DNA of 64,000 nucleotides from positions 50,730-114,729 of the forward strand of contig JAFISE010000106.1 in assembly GCA_022560025.1 (NCBI GenBank), written 5' to 3'. This DNA comes from Stagonosporopsis chrysanthemi. Taxonomy: Eukaryota > Ascomycota > Dothideomycetes > Pleosporales > Didymellaceae. The position numbers and the translations under genes are program-made. Of this stretch, positions 46,823 to 60,100 are shown piece by piece (the stretch's first letter is position 1; each line of letters starts with the position of its first letter). A model generated the notes under the pieces. The model was not told where the DNA came from. It was given only the letters and a program-made list of their open reading frames with translations, and did not search any database.

Positions 46823-49105
46823 TACCTTAGAGTTAATAGTATTTAATTATAGACTTTAGTTTGTATCTTGTTTCTAGTCTAAGTTCTGTTAGATTATTAG
46901 TGTTAAAGTTAAACTTTCTACTGCCTACTATAAGAAAACTAACAGCTAAACAGAGATTATAAACAAGCATATCAACTAAAAGCTACAACTATTTATAATA
47001 TACTACTAGGATAACTAGTTTAAACTACTGCTGCTTATTAACTGCGTATAGCTTACTTCACTTTATTCTAGTATTAGAATAACTTTCTATTAGGTACTGT
47101 TTAGAAGTAAACTAAGATAGAGCTAGTAATAGAACAGATCTAATATAGATATAACTCCTTGCAATAACCTAAACTACTAGGACGCGCTTACTTTAGCAAC
47201 TTATATACACTAAGCTTAAAAAGTAGTAAAAGAAAATATAGAAAAGGCACAGTTATAGATAAAAGTTATAAAAGACAAGTACTATAGTCTAGATAACTAG
47301 GCAGTAAGTAATAAAGTATACTTGTTAACTAAGAACTTAGCTATAGATTAACTAAGCTAAAAGCTATCTAACTTATAGAAAGGTCTATTCTAGCTTCTTA
47401 AGTAAGTTAGTTATTTATAGTGTTTAAAACTTCCTTCTAGCTTATAAATTTATAACATCTTTGCTCTAGATATACTTTGCAAAGACCTAGCAGACTCTTT
47501 ACTTAGACAAGAAGCCTTAAAACTCTTAGGTGTCTTAATCTAAGGAGTTAAGGAATAGGAAGTGTATAAGATACTAGCAAGTAAACTCTTCTAACAACGT
47601 ACAAAGTACTATATAAGCTAGATAGAATACAACTTCAACTCTACTTAGTACTTAGTAGAAAACTTTAAGAATACTTTTTATAAGCTAAGAGCATTTTATA
47701 ATAAGTATCTATAATTACTAAGTCTTCTAAAGTAGTTACTAAATTAGGTTAAATCTTAAAAAGAAAACAGCTAGTAATAGTTTAAGTAAGTACGTTATAA
47801 AATTAAAAGACAAAGAAAATCTAGACTACTCTAAACTTCTACTAACCTAGCTAAGTAATAAAAGAAAACGTCTAGTTTACTATATATATAGTAATTAAGC
47901 TAAAGCCTTACTAACGTTGCTTATCTTTTCTTTAGTGTCTACTATAAGAGTATCTAAAGAAAGCTAAGCTTTTTTAAGCATAGTTTTCTTAAGACTCTTG
48001 CTCTTAGTGCTTTACTATAGAGCCTTAACTACTAGAGCCTGTAGAGATACTACTACCTGCCTTAGCTCTACTACCTTATTACGTAGAGACCTTACCTACA
48101 CAGTAAGCGCTCTTATTACCTCTACTAAGGCCTAATTAGTAACAGGCTAGATATAGTACTAATAGAGTAACATGTTAGCAGCTAACACTTCTTTAAGCTG
48201 TGTAGTTGCTACCTATACTATACTTACTAAGGTATAAGTAGACTAATAAAGGCTACTCTAAGCAGCCTTATAAACAGCAGCTGTAGCTACTACCTTTAGC
48301 TCTCTCAACTTCTTACTTTCTTCTACTATAGCTTCTTTCTACACAACAAGATTGCTATAAAAAGTATTATACTTAGCTTTAATATAAATTAGCACCTATA
48401 TAAGTTAGTAAAAGTAAATAAGAGAGTAGAGATAGTAATTAAACTAGACAATACTTCTTGTTCTAAAGTATATAATAAGTATACTTTAATAATAATACTT
48501 TATTAAAGGCGTATACTACTGCGTTTTCTTACGCAAAGGCCTAAATTAAATAAAGGTAGATAACCTAATAGGCTACTATAAGAGTGCTAGAAGAGACAGG
48601 TATTAGCATAGTAACTAAAAAACAAGCCTAGCAACAGTTAGCAGCAATTAGATAGAGATATTTAAAGTACTTATAGCAAGAATTAGTATCTATTAGAAAA
48701 TAGAATAGGCAGAGCACATGTTATTTACTTAAGAAGCACGCTATAAGCAATTTAACCTAATTAGGAAGTAGATTAAATATATTTCTATAGTTACTACAAC
48801 TTTAGTAAAAGCTACCTTATTATAGTGTAAGCTCTTATAATAGCTATAAGCTTAGTAATAATCTAATTTGCTTAGTTATTATTACTAGAGAGATTGCCTA
48901 AGATAAATAAGTATAAGGTAGCTAATATAGGTTGTAAAGCAAAACCTAAATAGAGGTTAATAATAGTAAAGAAAGACTAGAGTCTTTAGATAGAGAAAAG
49001 TTAGATTTATTTTACACTCTCTTAAAGTTTAAACCTTTAAAGCACAAGAATTTTTCTTATAATTTTGCAGAATTAGAGACAATCTGCCTACAAGGAGGAG
49101 AGCAA

Positions 49106-49381
49106 TATAAGAACAAGCCTAGTTCTTTAAGTCTACCTTATACTACCTAATAACTATCTAACTTAGATTTATCTTCTAACTACTTCTTAGTACAGTCTTC
49201 TCTAAGCTTCTAAGTATAAGAAGGAAAGTCTCTATAGAGTTTAGATAGATAGTTTTAAAGTATTCTTTTGTACAAGACCTATAGAAATAAAGATCTAGTT
49301 CTATAGTTTATCTTAGTGCTTTTATACACTTTATAGCAGATACCTATAGCTTTTAGACTTCTAGCATTCTGTGTTGTTACA
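49106..49381 (+). repeat. 3' LTR of gypsy B
   Basis: 276 bp, preceded by a clear polypurine tract and matching 33031-33308. It ends TTGTTACA and is followed directly by the truncated Fot1-like copy F3. Confidence 0.82.
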
Positions 49382-49798
49382 AGTTTTAGCCTAATAGGAA
49401 ATTAGCAAGCTTTAAGCAGCTAATAAGGCTGCTACGCAACAAAAGTTATACAAAAGAAAGTAGGTTTAGAAAAAACAGACTCTAACAGTTAGAGATAGGC
49501 AGTAACTAGCAGCTCTAAAGAAGTTTAAGGTGCGTAGTAATAGAAAGAAGCTAAAGAAGCAGCTGTGTGCTTAAGAAAGTAAGCTAACTTAAAGGCGCTG
49601 TAAAAGGTGCAATTAGACTAGCTACAACGTGTAAACATGTAAGATTAATATAAAAGTAGTCTCTAAATAATATTATATACTGTAGTCTGCTATAAAGTGC
49701 TAAAGTATAGTGTTTTAGGCTATAATAGGTTAGATTTTAGTAAGGGCTTAGTAAAAGTAGCTTGCTTACCTATTAGCTTGCTTGCTTGTAAGGTATGT
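49382..49798 (+). mobile_element. Truncated Fot1/pogo-like copy F3
   Basis: Only the 3' 417 bp of a plus-oriented copy of the F2 end type remains. The left edge is cut exactly at the end of gypsy B's 3' LTR. The right terminal repeat is complete, with TA at 49799-49800. The missing left part is not found on the other side of gypsy B. Confidence 0.75.
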
Positions 49799-51169
49799 TA
49801 TATATTAAAAGCTTAATAACTAACAAGGTAACTAATATAGCCCTGCAGAGTAACTTTAAAGCCTTTCTTATTATATCTAGCTGCTTATTTCTTGTTTAAA
49901 GAATACGCGCAGCAGCTATAAGTATAAACACTACTCTAATAAGGCCTAAGATTAGCTATTACTTCTCTTACAAGCTTAGGCGTATACTAGCAAAAATACT
50001 AGGTAAACTACTAATTAAGCTGCTTGTTAGAGCTATATAGCTTATTTATATAAGATAGGCTTATATTATATAGCTATACAGCAGCTTTTATAACCTCTAG
50101 CTAGAGCTTCTAGAGTAAGTTAGTACTGCTTGCTATCTTTAATAATTTTATTATTATCTCTTAACTAGCTCCTTCTAGGCTGCTATTTAGCTTATATATA
50201 TAGAGTAGAGTAACCTCTTTTTTAATACTCTCTTTAAGCGCTTAGTACTTGTACTTAGAGCTCTTATACTATAGTACTATTACAGTATTATTATTCTAAG
50301 TAATCTTGTAACTTTTAAGCTTATACTAAGTAAGTACCTAGCGTATAAAATTTGTAAAGACATCTAAGATTTTTATAAATATCTTGCTTTGTAAGCAGTA
50401 TACAAAGAGCTCTCTACTATAGTACTCTTTAATTAAAAAGATTTATAACTTATTGCTATAGCCTAGAGGTATATTAAATAAGTCTTGACCTACTTTCTAA
50501 AATAGTTGCCTAGGCTTCTTACACTTTCTTTAGCTTACTACCTATTTAGTATGTATAATTACACAGTGTTAGCAGTTTTTTTAACCTGTTCTACTTATAT
50601 ACACGCTGTGTACTCTCTTTACTAAGGCTTAAAGAGCTTCTAGGCCTAGGTAGCTAGCTTATTTGTGCTAGAAGTCTTTATCTAAGCTTCTTAGGTAAGT
50701 AGTATAAGATTGTTTAGGTACTATAGTATTCACTAAGTTTAGTATATAAGAAGAAAGTAGCTTATATTTTAAATAAAAAAAGTAAAGCTAAAAGCGTACT
50801 TAAGAGTTGAATATATAATACTAAATCTTAGTTTCTCTAAGTAACTTATATAGAGTGTAAAGTTGAAGCTAAGGTACTAGAGACCTTTACTATTTAAACA
50901 AGCTTCTAAGATAATATTTATATAGAATTCTTTTACTACAACTATATTCTATAAGAGTAAGTTATCTATATATAGTCTTTACTTTCTATAAAGTATGTTT
51001 TTAAATAAATAAGCTCTTTAGCTAGTAATAGAAAATGCTTAGGTGCCTGCTTCTACTGTCTCTACCTTTAACGCTAGACAGAAAGTGCTAGGTACTAGTA
51101 GCTTAGTGCTGTTTATAAGGTGCGTAGCTACTCTATTATCTAAAATAGTATAGTTAGAGAGTAAGTATA

Positions 51170-53035
51170 ACGTACTCTACAGGCAAGTCGCCTACACAGG
51201 CAAGTTGCTTACTTTTGCTAAGACTCTACTAAACTACTCTACTTATACTAATACCTTGCTAACAAGCTTAGAGAGACGTGTTAAACAAATATTAGATACA
51301 GCTTGTATTTTAAGCTTTTAAAAGAGACGCAAATCTGTCCTAGCAATATACTATAGCAATCTATAGCGTTTCTTAAAAGACACTATTTAATTAATATGCA
51401 AGATAACTTTTATACAGTAATACAATACTTAACTTGCAAAGACTAGGTAATAATAAGAAGTAGGTAATTATTAAGTACATACTTAAGTTAGATGCGCAAA
51501 AATTTGCTCTCTGCCTTTTAGCTGTAGCTAATATAGCTAATTCTTTGCGTACTAAGCACAGTCTAAGCTATATTAGTCTAAACTAGCTTAGTATATTTAT
51601 TAAGTGCTAACTAGAGCTTAAAGTAAAGTTTAATTGCAAGTATAACTATAAAAGAGCTCTCTACAAAGATCTTAAGGTTATATAAAGCTAGTTTAGCCTA
51701 GTAGCTAATTTTAAAGCTAAGTATAGTATCTAGAATAATAATACCTATAACTTTAATAAGACAGGCTTTATAATAAGCTAAATATCTACTAGAGTAGTTG
51801 TTACAGCTTTAGAGAGACAAAGACAACTAAAGTAAGTCTAGCTAAGTAATTAAGAGTAGATAATAGTTATTAAGAGTATTAATACTAAAAAGTAAGCTAT
51901 TCTACTCTTTATTATCTTCTAGAGCTATAACTACCTTTTAAACTAGTATAAAGAAGATAATCTACTCTATAACTAGGTTATTAGAGTCTCTTAGAACAGC
52001 TAGACTACTAATAAACTTAGTCTTAACTAGTTAAAGTATTTTAACGCGCATACAAAGAAGTATACTATTAGTAGCAACTATCTACTAGTTATTAATAGTT
52101 ATAAGAGCTATAACTTACTAGTTCTTTAGAAATACTATAAAGATAATAAGATTATTACTGTATATATACTTCTGTATTTATTGCACCTTCTGCAGCTACT
52201 TAATATAGGCTGTTTTACCCCTCTAAAGAAAGTATATAGGCGCTAAGCTAAAGACTTTATATATAACTAGATTAACTATATTACAAAGCTTAAGTTTCTG
52301 CTATACTTTAAAGCAGCTTGTAATACTGTGTTTACTTCTAGTAACATCTAAAGAGAGTTCTAAGGCGCTAGACTAGTCTTTTTTAACCTAGGACAGGTTA
52401 TAATAAGCCTTAATATAAAGCTGCACACTCTATTACTATAACTTCTTAATAATAATAAGCTTTAGTAGTTGTAAACCTCTAGTAATACCTTAGAACTTTA
52501 GTTGCAATTAACTCTGATTTAAGAGAAGTATAAGAAGTAGTAGAGTAGCTTACCTAATTCTATGCTAAGTGTACTTAAGTACTATACAAAGGAGAGAGCA
52601 ATTTTATTATATAAGCTAGTTTTAGCACAACAAGAGAATACTAAGCTTTATACAGCTTTAGTAGCTGCTATAGAATATAAATTGCGCAAAAGAAAGTAAA
52701 TCTAGAAGAAAGAGACCTTTATAGTTAAAAAGGAGTAGTAGATAGTAGCTCTAAAGGAGTTTAGAGCGCGTAGTAATAGTAAGAAGTTAAAGAAGTAGGT
52801 GCGTGCTAAAGCAAGTAAGCCCTTCTAATAACACTGTAGACAGTATAATTAGACTAGACGTAATACGCAAATGTGCAAGAATAATATAGAAGTAGTCTCT
52901 AAATAATATTCTAAGCTGTACTATACTTTGTAGCGCTAGAGTGTAGTGTTTTAGGCTATAATAGAGTAAGGTTTAGTAGAGTCTTAGTAAAAGTAAGCAA
53001 CTTGCCTGTGTAAGCAACTTGCCTATAGAGTATAT
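51170..53035 (+). mobile_element. Fot1/pogo-like DNA transposon, copy F4
   Basis: 1,866 bp flanked by TA at 51168-51169 and 53036-53037. The best-preserved transposase of the four reads on the plus strand, with TTNKLSLN, then the HLLQLLNIGCF block near 52,185-52,215 that corresponds to the conserved HLLQPLDVGCF region of Fot1/pogo transposases, its Asp replaced by Asn. The terminal repeats carry a tandem doublet of CAGGCAAGTTGC units. F1 is an inverted copy. Numerous stop codons interrupt the frame. Confidence 0.85.
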
Positions 53036-54500
53036 TATACTAAAATTTATAATATTATATACTTCTAAATATATATTTGCTTCTAGGTCTACTAGCTTAC
53101 TTATTATTTTAGAATTTATTAGAGTAGCTTAGATATTACTAACAAACTTAACTGCCTTTATAGTACTAGCAATAATTAGTACTAGGGCTAGTAGAGCTTT
53201 AGTGCCTTAGCTAAGTTGCTTAATAGCTTGCTTAAGATTTTTAAACTTGTTTAAGTTAAGCTTCTAGATAATATCTAGGCAGTACTTTTCTATCATTTCC
53301 TAATTACTCTTCTTACCTAGAGCTGCTTTAAGACTCTTACACTTAGTAGGTTTCTACTTGTGCTTATAGCCTTAAGACTTGTATAGGCAGAAATAGCTCT
53401 AGTACTCTTCTAAGCTGCTTAGGCTGCTCTAGAGTGCTCTAAGCGCTAGAGCACTATCTAAGCAGCTCTTAAAGGTAGCAAAAATACTAAGGTTATCTTT
53501 TTCTACTTTTATTATATACTTGTGCATTAACACACTAAATACCTTAGCTACCTAGTTAAGTGTAAGTATAAAGAGCTCTAGAATACTATCTTAGACAATC
53601 TTTTAGTATATTATACAACTCTATTCTAGTGCAATTTTATAGGTAATTACTTTTAGAAAGTCCTAAGTAGTAAGCTCTTTACTTACTTCTAAGAGCTTAT
53701 ATAACTTAGCTTAGAAGTAAAGTAGGTTCTATTTTTAGAACTATTCTTAAAGAGCTACTTGTCTCTAACAAGCTACTCTAAGGTGTCTATAGTACTCTGC
53801 GCGCAGCTTAGTAAGTAGGCTACGGCTTATTAGCTTAAACTCCTTCTTTAACTCTATAATAAGAGCTTAGAGAGAGGTTTTACCTTTATTAACAAGCTAC
53901 ACTGTTATAGCTAATATAATTACTAGCTTAACTGTTATATTAACCTAGTTCTATAGCTTTTATAAGTACTCTACTTTTACTACCTACTTGCTTACTTTAA
54001 TTTTATATTTAGTAAGCTCCTAAGTATATTACTTAGAGCTTAACTAGGCTTAGGTAGTTGCTTAACTATGCATTGTTTAGGTAGAGCCTGTCTCTACTAA
54101 GAGAGTAGCTTAATTTATGCTGTTAAAACTAGTAAGACAAGCTGTTATAGAGCTCTCTCCTAGTAGACAAAGACTGCCTTTATAGATACTAGGTAATGTA
54201 AGACTGTCTAGGTTAACAAGCTTCTACACGTCTCTAAGCTGCGTGTTCTAGGTTAGTTAGATATACTAACTAGGCTAGTTACTTCTAGTCCTAAGCTAAC
54301 AAGCTCTATTAGCCCTTAGCGCAGTGCTACTATAGAGCGTAAGCTTGTTTATAATATATTTTATAAGTAGCCTAGTAGTACAGAACGTATAGTATAAAAA
54401 TTTAATTAGAGTATTAGAGTAGTGTCTAACAAGCTTAACACTAAGTATACAGATAGATCTACTATGCTTAGAAAGCTAGGCTTATAACTATTATCAAGCT

Positions 54501-54732
54501 TGTAAGACTCTACTCTAGTAATTAAATTAAATAATTAGTACCTTTACTATAAATTAGACAAAATATTATTATATACAAAGAAAATATTTAGTAGTTACGT
54601 GTTTGTAGCTAAGCTGCGCACGTAAGTACTTAAGCAAGAAGCTTAGAGCTTCTTAGTAGTAAGCTAAATAAACAAGCACCTTATAGGTAAGCTATCTTAT
54701 CAAGCTTAAGCTAACTAGCTAAGCTTGTAATA
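54501..54732 (-). repeat. 5' LTR of copia C1
   Basis: 232 bp, same length as 32178-32409 and aligned throughout. It abuts the inverted gypsy-A fragment at 54,733. Confidence 0.75.
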
Positions 54733-56652
54733 GTTGTATACTATGCTCTTAAACTCTTTAGTATCTTTAGTAGTAACAAGTTAGAAAAAAAGCTTTTCTT
54801 TAGTCTTTTCTCTTCTAAACTATATTTGCTTTATAATATAGGCTAGTTTAGACTAATATTTATTATTCTAAGGTAGACTAAGGTATACTTAGTACTTCTT
54901 TTAGTCTGTAACTACAAACAGTATCTTCTAAGCTCTTTTATTACTTCTAGAGTAAGTAATAGTAGTTGTAATAGTAGTAGTACTATATATATATACATTA
55001 CTACTATTTACCTCTTTTTCTAATAGCTTTAGTAAGAGATTTAACTTAGAGATTTTACTCTTTTACTATTATTGCAGATAGCAGGTTTAGCTAAGAACCT
55101 CTATTAACTAAATACTCTATTACGTTTAATAATCTTATAACTACTTAAATAGTAAGCAAGTATACTAGTTAGAGGTATAGTATAGTATAAAGAGTGCTAA
55201 GGTCCTTACTCTTCTAAATATAAAAGATATTAGCAAGAAGGTAAATCTTTAGTCTTTTTATCTCTTTTTTTTTCTTAAGTCTAACTTTTTAATAGGTTTC
55301 TTAGACTTTTTAGAATATAGACAGTTTAGTTAGTAATATCTAACTTTTCTACACCTCTAACAATAAAGAGCCAAGGTCTTTAATCTTAGCAGTACCTGTT
55401 TAGCTTTTTTTAAGCTGTTATAGCTTAGACTACTTTCTTTTAGCCTCTTTAGAGTTTTTTTACTTTCTTACTTGCCTTTTAAATCTTAATTGTACTTATC
55501 TTGCTCTTTTATAGGTTTCTTGTCTTACACTAGCTTTAGGCAATTTCTTTAGTAGTATATAATATTAGTAGCCTTATTTATCTAAGTAAGTATTATATAA
55601 TAGGCTTTAGGTAGTATTAATAACTACCTTTAGATATTATTAGGCAAGGTATAAAGATAACCTATTACCTAGAGTTTAAGTCTATAAGTATTACTTAACT
55701 CTTCTTAGAATAGTCTTATATAGTCTAACAACTCTATTAAAGTACTATAAAAAAGTATAAACGCTTTATTTAAAGCTTTATATACCTACTGCCTTTACTT
55801 AGAAAGAGTTCCTAGTAAGCCTAGCATAACTACTTTTATAGCTTCCTAGGTAGGTTTTTAGAAAAAGAAGATTCTTTATTAATTTACTTTGTATACCTTC
55901 TAAAGAGTTTTTGTTACTTCTAAGATATATTATATACTAAAATTAACTTCTAATATTTTCTATAAGAAGTTAGCTAATAGCTTATAAAAGTACTTTTAAT
56001 AGTTATACTTCTAATAATTATAGTCTACTCTAGTATGTTTTAAAAAATATGTATAAAAGCTTAGGTTAAGAAAGGCTAGTAGTTAGCACTGCTAATACTA
56101 TAATAGTTGCTGCAAGACTATTACAAATTATATTAAGCGTAGTTAGGTTACTTGCAAGAAATCTAGCTTATAACTCTCTAAGTTATACTACTCTAAGCTG
56201 CTTTGCAGCTTATTTATACTATGCTTCTAGCTCCTGCAGCCTAAGATCTAGCTTGTTAAGGACTAGCTCTTTTTAGTCTATTATAAGCTCCTATAGAGCA
56301 TTTATTACTACTCTACCTACTTATAAATAGTTTTAAGCTAAACTAGCTAGTTAGTTAAGATTTATTTATATAGAAGATAATAAGCCTGCTCTTAAAGCTC
56401 TTACTACTGTCTATCTAGAAGTTTAGCTTTAAAGCTTTTAAAGCTGTCTCTTTACAGACTCTAGAGTTAAGTCTCTTATAGTTAAGCCTGCACAAAAACA
56501 TATAGTTAAATTCTTACAAGGTACTTCTTTATATAAGAGTAAATAGAATATTAGAACCTATAGTCTAAGATTATAAAGAAGAGTAAGGTACTAGAGTAAT
56601 AAGTAGTATAATATCTAGAGATTAAGTATAGGTTTAATTAATAGACAGTATA
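54733..56652 (-). mobile_element. Inverted partial gypsy-A copy (A2), left part
   Basis: Reverse complement of gypsy A from inside its 5' LTR through about position 39,533 of the A copy (gag and start of pol). Its 5' LTR runs 56549-56652 and is then split by element D. It resumes at 63660-63758; 104 + 99 bp gives exactly the 203-bp LTR length. The 3' part of the element is absent, cut where the copia LTR begins. Confidence 0.82.
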
Positions 56653-57151
56653 TGTTACAATCCTGCAAAGAATACAGTACAGTATAATAAGTAATTAACT
56701 AGAATCCTAACAAGAACTAGGGATTAGGGCACAGGACAAAGTAATTACAAGTTACGTAACTTACTTGTTAACAAGCATGTACAGACTAATACTTGTTAAT
56801 AAGCATAATACAACTCTGCTTATTAACAAGTAATTATAACTATATCTTATTAGACTAACTCTAGTTGCTTGTTAATAAGCATCTTATAGTTATAAGTATA
56901 TAGTACAGTAGAAATATAGACTCTTATAGTTTGTATTTAACCTAAGTAATAATCTAAGCTATTAGATCTTAACCTTAACCTTTAAGCTAGACAGTCTACT
57001 TTATACTACTTATTATTACCTTTGCCTTTAAAATAGACAGATTATATCTGTACTCTTTACTATAAACCTCTTTAGCTTCTTGTTACTATATTTATTCTTA
57101 AGAACTAATTAAATAGTACTTATAAGCTTTGCTTAAAGTACAACCTTAATA
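56653..57151 (+). repeat. 5' LTR of gypsy D
   Basis: 499 bp, starts TGTTACAATCC and ends CCTTAATA. It aligns end to end with 63157-63654. Confidence 0.88.
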
Positions 57152-60100
57152 TTTTAAATACCTCTAAGATGCCTACTACTTTAGGAAACTAAGCTACTCT
57201 AAGTAGCTCTAACAAAGCTCTACCTATATATATAGTAGCTTCTAGAAGCAACATAATCTCTATTGTAAAGCCTAACCTCTACTATAGAGACTATAACAAA
57301 CTAGACAAATAGCTACTCTAGTAAGACTTATTCTTTACTTTTTAGAGACAGAGCGTACTAGAAGTCTAGCAAGTTACTCTTATAGCTAGTTATATGCGTA
57401 ACTAAGCTCTAAAGTAGATTAAACTATTCTTCTAATAGTATACTGTAAGAGACACCCTAGATAAGGTTAATAAGTAGATGTACAATATAGATAACTTTAA
57501 AGAAAAAGTTACAACTATATTTAGAGTTATTAATAAGCCTAGCATTGCCTAGCACAAGATTTAGCACATCTAACAGTGTAACTCTGCTGCAGACTACGCT
57601 GCTAACTTCTAACAACTTGCAGCTAATACTAACTAGGACAACACTACTTTACTTACTATGTTTTAACAAGGCCTTAAACTAAGAGTTAAAGAAGAACTAA
57701 TATATAGTAGCACACAGCTTAATACTATTAATATACTTATTTAAGAAACTATTAATATTAATAACTAACTTTATAAGCTTAACTAAGAACTTATTTATAA
57801 GATTTATAACAGCTAATAAAACGCGTTTACTATAAAATAACACTAGCTCTAGAGAAGAAACAACAACTTTTAATATAGACAATACAAAGAATAGTACTTG
57901 TCTAATACTTTACAACGTATCTATACTAGCACTAGTAACTATTACAGCTTTAAAGTAATAGACCTCTCTAACCTTAATAAAAGATCTAAACATTAAGATA
58001 ACAAGAATAAAGGTAGTAAAGGAAGTAACAAGCCTTTAGTAACTTGTTATAGCTGTAGCAAACAAGGCTACTTCGCTAGAGACTGCTAAAGCAAGAACAA
58101 AGTAACGCAGCAGCTTAACATGCTTACTAGCAAGATAGACTCTGCTAATACTAGTAAAAAAGAAATACTTACTAAAGACATAGAACGTCTTATAGAAGAA
58201 CTAGAGACAGAATCTAGGACAGATAACAGATATATTATACTTAATAAAGACTTACAAAGTATTTAAAGTAGAGTACTTACACTATATATGCCTAATAAGG
58301 TTATATACTAACTAGCGTAATAAGCAAAGAATACACACTAAATACTAGTGTTTAAAAATAACTATAATAGAATAATCTTAACTTTAAATTAGTATTTAGA
58401 CAAACAAGAGAACTAGGCTAGTATTACTAACTAAGAGTCTAATAAATATATAGCACGCAACAAGGCAGTATATAACTAGAAATATACTTACAATAATAAT
58501 ATACTAGATATTATAGACAACAAGCTTAAAGTAGCCTATATTAAGTTGTAGAAGTTGCTCTAGCAACTCTTAAATAACTATATTAACACAACAACTTAAA
58601 TCTAGATAATAGTGCTCTTTTAAGTTTGTAAGAACTGTAAGAACACTTTAGTATCTATTTACTAGCTCTTAAAAACGCAAGATAAATAGTAACTAGAATA
58701 GTTTAGTAAATACTACTGCAACAACTATGCTATAATTGCTAAACTAAGGTAATATAACAAGGATACGCGTAGCCTAGATAAACCTAATTTTAACAGAGCT
58801 CTAGTACAATACAGCAACCTACTACTAATATATATACTAGACTTACAAAACTTACAACACTTTACTACTATATAGACTGCGTGTAGTAATAATAGCTGTA
58901 CAATATACTACAAAGACAAGCTCTATAGTAGATAGTTTCTTAGTACTTATTATAAGTATTATATAAAATAGTATAAATATACTAATAATATATATAAAAC
59001 TTACCTCTAGAACAAATAACAATAGAAGTGCTTTATAAGAGAAAAGACAACACAATATATATACTTAAAATAGCTACTAGTTAATAAGTGCTGCTTAAAC
59101 CTATATTAGTAACAATACTTACACTAAGACTGTAAGCTTTATAAAGAAGCTAAGATATAGAATAGATTTCTTAACCTATATAAAATAAACAGCAAAGAAG
59201 AAACTTTTTTTAGATATATGCTAATATTAAGCGCTAGAGATTAATCTATTAATTCTATTAGGACTATTTACCTTATTAAAATCTCTGTTGTGCTAATTAG
59301 CTAATAGATAATAGCAATAGTAGACTTAGAAGTATAAGGAAATTACGTGTCTTAAGCTGCTATTAATTATACAAGTATAACTAAGTAAAGAAAGAATAAA
59401 CTATACTCTTTACAAGTTGCTAACAGAGAACTTATACTAGAAGAGTTCTTAGTAACTTACAAAGTAGTACTACAACTTCTAAGAATATAAGATTACTATA
59501 AGTTAATAACTCTAGACGTGCTAAGTATAGCTACCTATACTGTTATATTAAGATTACTATAGTTATAACATTATAACTTATAGATAGATTAGACGCATAG
59601 TAAGTTAATACTGCAAAAGGACTGTGTCTATAGTATATTATAGTTAAAGCTTCTAAGAGCTCTAGAGTAGCTAAGAGATAAGAAAGAGATTAGTAATATC
59701 TTTTTAACAAAGACGTGCTAAACACAAGCAGTTAACTGCACAGAGACTAACTAGCTCCTAGCTTATAAAGTAATAGTTAAAGAGAAGAGTACACCTTCTA
59801 TTATCTCTAACTTGTACAAACAGTATATATAGATATTTAAAGAAGAGCTTACAGTAAAAACTCTACCTAAGTATAAACCTTAAGATTACAAGATTAAGCT
59901 CTAGGAAGGAAAGTAACTAACTTTTAGGCTAATTTACTAGTTATTAGAGAAAAAACTTAATATATAACACAAATACATTATAAAGAACCTTAGGAAAAGA
60001 ATTATTAGACAATTAGAATTATCTACAGAGTACTTTATTATATTTATACTTAAGAAAGATAGTAAGCTGTAACCTTATATTAACTTTGAGAAGCTTAATA

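Larger units (their letters stand above)
33031..49381 (+). mobile_element. Ty3/gypsy retrotransposon B with nested insertions
   Basis: Outer LTR element. The 5' LTR is 33031-33308 and the 3' LTR 49106-49381, about 277 bp, both starting TGTAAGAAC (TATAAGAAC in the 3' copy) and ending TTGTTACA or its T variant. A polypurine tract, AAGGAGGAGAGC at 49092-49103, lies just before the 3' LTR. Plus-strand Pol remnants run in order: reverse transcriptase (YLDN at 36201-36212), RNase H, the integrase HHCC zinc region (about 37,330-37,480), then the integrase core, which is interrupted by gypsy A (37,514-44,759) and again by Fot1-like F2 (44,959-46,822) and resumes after each. Without the insertions its own length is about 7.2 kb. 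Gln and Trp codons are widely replaced by stops. Confidence 0.85.
49801..54732 (-). mobile_element. Ty1/copia retrotransposon fragment C1
   Basis: Minus-strand element. The 5' LTR is 54501-54732; on the minus strand it starts TATTACAAGC (from TGTTACA) and ends GTCTTACA. Integrase remnants lie at about 50,680-50,100 on the minus strand: the zinc region LGLEAL, then YSNKL and KEYYSRELFVYCL, typical of the copia integrase core. They are followed at about 50,080-49,900 by the GASxEIIIKLLKIA helix region. The copy is cut at 49,800, so its reverse transcriptase, RNase H and 3' LTR are absent. Fot1-like F4 (51,170-53,035) interrupts it between gag and integrase. Confidence 0.77.

Noticed and set aside
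32178..54732. The two copia LTRs as the ends of one 22-kb element
   Set aside because: Both LTRs have the same leader sequence on the same (left) side, so both are 5' LTRs of separate minus-strand copies and not a 5'/3' pair.
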